Below are positions 60,538-64,000 of a stretch of 64,000 bases of DNA, in pieces. Origin of the DNA: Planktothrix sp. FACHB-1365 (GTDB lineage Bacteria > Cyanobacteriota > Cyanobacteriia > Cyanobacteriales > Microcoleaceae). Position numbers and translations under genes: made by a program. Numbering within the stretch: the first letter of the stretch is position 1; the number at the start of each line of letters is the position of its first letter. The stretch spans positions 62,001-126,000 of the forward strand of contig NZ_JACJSC010000010.1 of NCBI RefSeq assembly GCF_014697575.1, written 5' to 3'. The notes below the pieces were generated by a model. That model did not search any database, was not told the DNA's origin, and was given only the letters and a program-made list of their open reading frames with translations.

Positions 60538-61452
60538 ATGGAACAGTGGGAGTCGCGGGGACATTTATTAACCGAACAAATCAACGCGAGTAGTCAGAAT
60601 TTAGATCAACTTAGTTCTTTAGAATTAGTCGATTTGTTTAACCGGGAAGATGTACAAACGTTACTGGCCATCGCCCGTTCCCGTGAATCATTGGCCCAAG
60701 CCATTGATCTGACCACTGCCGCCTTGCATCAGGGAGGGCGACTGTTTTACGTTGGCGCGGGAACCAGTGGTCGTCTAGGGGTTTTGGATGCGGCGGAATG
60801 TCCTCCCACCTTCTGCACCCCTCCAGAATTAGTGCAGGGTATTATTGCGGGAGGGGCGGGAGCTTTAGTCCGCAGTTCTGAAGATTTGGAAGATCAAGCT
60901 GAAGATGGGGCAAATGTGATCGCCTTACGGCAAATTACTCATAAGGATGTGGTGGTTGGAATTACGGCCGGAGGAACGACACCTTATGTACAGGGGGCAT
61001 TACAAGCTGCCCGTCAACGGGGGGCAAAAACGGTGTTTATTGCCTGTGTTCCCGTAGACCAGGTAGAATTTGAAGCGGATGTGGATATTCGCTTATTAGT
61101 AGGGCCAGAAATCTTAGCAGGTTCGACTCGATTAAAAGCTGGAACCGTGACAAAAATGGCGTTAAATATTCTCTCAACCAGCGTCATGGTTAAGTTAGGA
61201 AAAGTCTATGGCAACCGCATGATTGATGTGGCAGTAACGAATAAAAAATTACAAGATCGAGCCTTAAGAATTTTAATGGATTTAACAGAAATTAATCGAG
61301 AAGAAGCCGAATTTTTATTAGAAAAAAGTGGAAAATCGGTGAAGTTGGCGTTATTGATGAAGTGGACAGGATTAGATGCCCTATCCAGTCAAGAATTATT
61401 AGATCAGCATCAAGGACAATTAAGACAAGCCGTATTAAGTCTTAAACCGTAA
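60538..61452 (+). CDS. murQ: N-acetylmuramic acid 6-phosphate etherase MurQ
   Basis: The 304-aa SIS-domain enzyme cleaves the lactyl ether of MurNAc-6-phosphate to give GlcNAc-6-phosphate and D-lactate, a step of peptidoglycan recycling. Family motifs are LFYVGAGTSGRLGVLDAAECPPTF (sugar phosphate site with the catalytic Glu of AECPP), GITAGGTTPYV and AGSTRLKAGT. Length is typical. Start ATG 60538. It overlaps the 3' end of the convergent lpxB-like gene by 11 bases. MurNAc-6P would arise from a kinase such as AnmK or a PTS; neither is visible here. Confidence 0.94.
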   Translation: MEQWESRGHLLTEQINASSQNLDQLSSLELVDLFNREDVQTLLAIARSRESLAQAIDLTTAALHQGGRLFYVGAGTSGRLGVLDAAECPPTFCTPPELVQGIIAGGAGALVRSSEDLEDQAEDGANVIALRQITHKDVVVGITAGGTTPYVQGALQAARQRGAKTVFIACVPVDQVEFEADVDIRLLVGPEILAGSTRLKAGTVTKMALNILSTSVMVKLGKVYGNRMIDVAVTNKKLQDRALRILMDLTEINREEAEFLLEKSGKSVKLALLMKWTGLDALSSQELLDQHQGQLRQAVLSLKP

Positions 61453-62770
61453 AATTTGTTGATAAATATTCAGCAATGCGACGACTCGCTCCTGGCTGTC
61501 CCAGGCGACGTTTGCCATTTTCTGCGATTAATTGTAATCGATCCGGGTTGCGAAGCAGCGATCGCAAGATTTCAGGAATTTCTGTGGGATTTTGCCCAAC
61601 AATTAAGGATGGCCCTAATAGACGGTGTTGATTATCAGCAAAGGTTGGGGTAAATTGTGGCCCTGTACCGGGAATTGCGATCGCAGGTTTCCCTAAACCG
61701 ACAAACTGTTCTGTCGCAGTTCCCGCCATTGCCAGGGCAACATCTCCTAACCTTAAACACTCATTAAAGGCTTGATTGGTTAAGATTAATGTTACTTTTT
61801 GCAAAGAAAAAATTAATTCTCCATGAGCCCAAGAAAAGTTAATATCAGACAGGGGAATATCCGGGCTTTCTTGCCACCCTAAAGCCGTAAGAGGTTCACA
61901 AAAGGATAATAACTCTAAACCAGGAGAAATCGCAGCTAGAAACACTAACCGTTGATAGCTAAGGACATGATTTCCGGGTAAAACCATTAAACCTTGATTC
62001 GGATCAGTAAACTCTTGAATAATATTGTGAACCCCCTGTAAAATTAAGTCCCAATTGTGATAAACTTCGGGAGGACGAGAACCGGGAAGTAAAATAATTA
62101 CCAGCGATCGCTGTCTTTCTTCCTGTTCAAGATGGGGTTGATGAAAACGAGTTGTTATGGGTTCTAAATCATCCATCATGGGATTTCCAAAATCAAGGGC
62201 GGGAATAGAATATTTCTGTAACGTTTGAGTCGTTAATGTATCTCTGGGAAATACCCCTCGACAGCGAGAATTTTTCATTAACCAACATTCCCAAGGAAAA
62301 TAAATCGAATCAAAATAGCGATACCATTGCCACATTTGAGTTAAGGGTAACTGTCCCTGTTCATCCCGCAGATAATAGTCCGATTTTGCTGTCCCCACAA
62401 AAACATAATTAGCACCACTCAACCAAGCCAAAAACAAAGGAACAATATCCCCAACGGCGAGAATAAATCCCCCTTGTTTGACCCACTGACGAAGGGTTTG
62501 ATATTGCTGGAGAATTAACGGAAATAACCCGGCTTGGAGATCTCGCCAAAGTTGATCTTGATCCATATAAATAAATCCCCCAGAAGGGAGAGATTTTACC
62601 GGGCCAATAATCGGTACATTGTCCAGTTGACCATAGGCTTGTCCCAGTCCCACCAGGGGTAAAGCGGCTAATTCTAGGGGGTGGGGTTGTTGCTGAAGTT
62701 CTCGTAAAATCCGAACTGCGATCGCATCCTCCCCATGACCATTACTCAAAGATAGAATTTTAACCGTCAT
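61442..62770 (-). CDS. Lipid-A-disaccharide-synthase-related glycosyltransferase-like protein
   Basis: The 442-aa protein starts MTVKILSLSNGHGEDAIAVRIL; the SNGHGED motif identifies the cyanobacterial and plant-plastid family related to LpxB. Further matches are IIGPVKSLPSGGFIY, YVFVGTAKSDYY and GTATEQFVGLGKPAIAIPGTGPQF. LpxB makes lipid A disaccharide, but cyanobacteria lack lipid A and this group's substrate is undetermined. It is cytoplasmic or peripheral. Start ATG 62770; the C-terminus overlaps murQ. Confidence 0.85.
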   Translation of the reverse strand: MTVKILSLSNGHGEDAIAVRILRELQQQPHPLELAALPLVGLGQAYGQLDNVPIIGPVKSLPSGGFIYMDQDQLWRDLQAGLFPLILQQYQTLRQWVKQGGFILAVGDIVPLFLAWLSGANYVFVGTAKSDYYLRDEQGQLPLTQMWQWYRYFDSIYFPWECWLMKNSRCRGVFPRDTLTTQTLQKYSIPALDFGNPMMDDLEPITTRFHQPHLEQEERQRSLVIILLPGSRPPEVYHNWDLILQGVHNIIQEFTDPNQGLMVLPGNHVLSYQRLVFLAAISPGLELLSFCEPLTALGWQESPDIPLSDINFSWAHGELIFSLQKVTLILTNQAFNECLRLGDVALAMAGTATEQFVGLGKPAIAIPGTGPQFTPTFADNQHRLLGPSLIVGQNPTEIPEILRSLLRNPDRLQLIAENGKRRLGQPGASRRIAEYLSTNFTV

Positions 62771-62997
62771 GGTCTATTTTCCTCACACACTGTTTCGTTA
62801 GATTAACAGTAAGAGGTCTATGATCAAGGAAAGAGTACAATCAAGATTAACTTGAACATTTTCCCTGATCCTGGGTTTGTGGGTGTCATCTTGAGTGTGA
62901 ATCAGGGAGTTTTGGATCATTGAAGAGTTCATGAGTATTGAAGAAGAAGCAGTGGCTGAATCTGAATCAATCCTGTTGTTGAACTCTATTTTATTTG

Positions 62998-64000
62998 ATG
63001 AAACTTATGATTTTGCCACCTCCCCTATCTCCTTTATTAGATTGCTTAATTATTGATTCCCATGACCAGGATGTACAACATCTATCTCAAATTTTAGGGG
63101 AACAAGGGTATTTTATTAGAACTGCCTTCAATGGATCTGTGGCATTAAAAGAGTTAAACTTTAAGCTACCTGATATTGTTTTTTTAGATTATTTAGAGTA
63201 TCAAAATCAAGAATTTTGTCTGGATATCTTTTTAAAGCTTTATCATAATCAATGCCAGAATATTATTATTGTTTTCTTAATTTCCTCTCCTGAACAGAGC
63301 CGTTTCCTTCCGTTAGAACCCAGCTTTCATTGTGACTCAATTAGAAAACCTTTTTATCCTGAAGAAGTTATTCTAAGAATTAGAAATATTTGGCATGATG
63401 GTCAGAATCAGAAGGCTATGGAACAGTCCAGACTTCAGTTAAAGCAAGAAATTTCGGCTCGTCAGAAAGCAGAACAACAACTTGAACAAATTAACCAACA
63501 GTTACAAACGACAACGGAACAGTTAAAGCATTTGAGTCGGTTTGACTCCTTAACACAATTAGCAAACCGTCCTTATTTTGATGAATATTTATTCAGAGAA
63601 TGGCAACGTTTAGCCCGCGAAAAAATACCCTTATCCCTAATTATTGGGGATGTGGATGGGTTTCAAGGTTATAACGAAGCTTATGGATATTATCAGGGAG
63701 ATATCTGTTTACAAACCCTTGCTCAAACGATGAGCACTTGCATTAAGCGTCCGGCGGATTTAGTCGCTCGTTATAGTGGGGAAGAATTTGCCATCTTGTT
63801 ACCCCATACGGGCAGTTCGGGGGCGATAGAAGTTGCCAAGCTGATTCGAGCTAAAATTAAGCAGCTTGAAATTTCCCACCCTAAATCCCAGATTAGTTCC
63901 TACCTGACGCTTAGTTTAGGGGTGGCAACGGCAATTCCTCTGCCTGACTTACCTCCAGATCCCTTAATCACCGTTGCTGAGGAGGCTCTACAGGAAGCCA
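62998..64000 (+). CDS. REC-GGDEF response regulator (3' partial)
   Basis: A frame open to the window end encodes at least 334 residues. ATG 62998 begins MKLMILPPPL; ATG 63007 is an alternative, and neither has a strong ribosome site. A receiver domain with acidic pocket (CLIIDSHDQD), phosphoacceptor D64 (IVFLDYLE) and K117 (RKPF) is followed by a coiled linker (about 140-180) and a GGDEF domain (about 185 on). The signature is YSGEEF, with Ser replacing the first Gly, and the I-site RPAD five residues before it. Cyclic-di-GMP synthesis is expected but not assured. The C-terminal part is cut off. Confidence 0.8.
   Translation, partial: MKLMILPPPLSPLLDCLIIDSHDQDVQHLSQILGEQGYFIRTAFNGSVALKELNFKLPDIVFLDYLEYQNQEFCLDIFLKLYHNQCQNIIIVFLISSPEQSRFLPLEPSFHCDSIRKPFYPEEVILRIRNIWHDGQNQKAMEQSRLQLKQEISARQKAEQQLEQINQQLQTTTEQLKHLSRFDSLTQLANRPYFDEYLFREWQRLAREKIPLSLIIGDVDGFQGYNEAYGYYQGDICLQTLAQTMSTCIKRPADLVARYSGEEFAILLPHTGSSGAIEVAKLIRAKIKQLEISHPKSQISSYLTLSLGVATAIPLPDLPPDPLITVAEEALQEA

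Noticed and set aside
62931-63056. 41-codon frame overlapping the start of the REC-GGDEF gene
   Set aside because: It overlaps the receiver domain in another phase and lacks a ribosome site, so it is probably chance.

Overview
The window is a chromosomal segment of a cyanobacterium. Evidence read directly: a psbY photosystem II gene, a ferredoxin-type nitrate reductase (narB) after an nrtD-type transporter ATPase, an SLH/OprB outer-membrane porin, several families typical of cyanobacteria (DUF760, DUF3110, DUF1400, S1 protein with three S1 domains), frequent GCGATCGC (HIP1) octamers, AT-rich intergenic DNA and short heptamer repeats. A filamentous Oscillatoriales-type genome is my inference; the species cannot be fixed from this.

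Layout. 1-4224: end of the nitrate uptake/reduction cluster (an nrtD with an unusual membrane-anchored C-terminal extension, then narB). 4494-9414: accessory DNA with a secreted twin-repeat protein, a 5'-truncated xisI, an RTX calcium-binding repeat protein, a 49-aa small protein and a STAND-type NTPase with a TPR tail. 9604-19819: mostly housekeeping (DUF3110, a methyltransferase, a second RTX protein, M23 peptidase, HtrA protease, DUF760, solute-binding lipoprotein, ScpB, M28 peptidase). 20105-25153: three plus-strand genes: a CHAT caspase-like protease with nine TPRs, a 145-aa protein, and a coiled-coil protein ending in two membrane helices. I consider this the best candidate for an undescribed conflict or cell-death module. 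25174-29318: HtpX, DUF1361 membrane protein, LRR protein, GH25 lysozyme-like protein. 29450-31040: a decayed toxin/antitoxin and Rpn remnant patch with an AAC(6')-like acetyltransferase. 31127-41600: sugar kinase, S1 protein, dienelactone hydrolase, GntR regulator, nitroreductase, TM/coiled-coil protein, porin, VWA protein. 42048-44015: psbY, a frameshifted IS200/IS605-type tnpB, moaD. 44229-64000: PAS/GAF/GGDEF sensor, DUF393, GT39 glycosyltransferase plus PAP2 phosphatase, PPK2, DUF218, MscS-like channel, DUF1400, SirB1-like, murQ, a lipid-A-disaccharide-synthase-like protein and a REC-GGDEF protein cut by the window end.

Links between genes. NarB needs molybdopterin, and MoaD in the window serves that pathway. 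MurQ, a BadF-type sugar kinase, the GH25 protein and the M23 peptidase together suggest cell-wall turnover and amino-sugar recovery. Two GGDEF proteins carry the same inhibitory RPAD motif. No rRNA, tRNA or CRISPR array was found. Several hairpins act as convergent terminators, and IS605-like end sequences without a transposase recur across the window.
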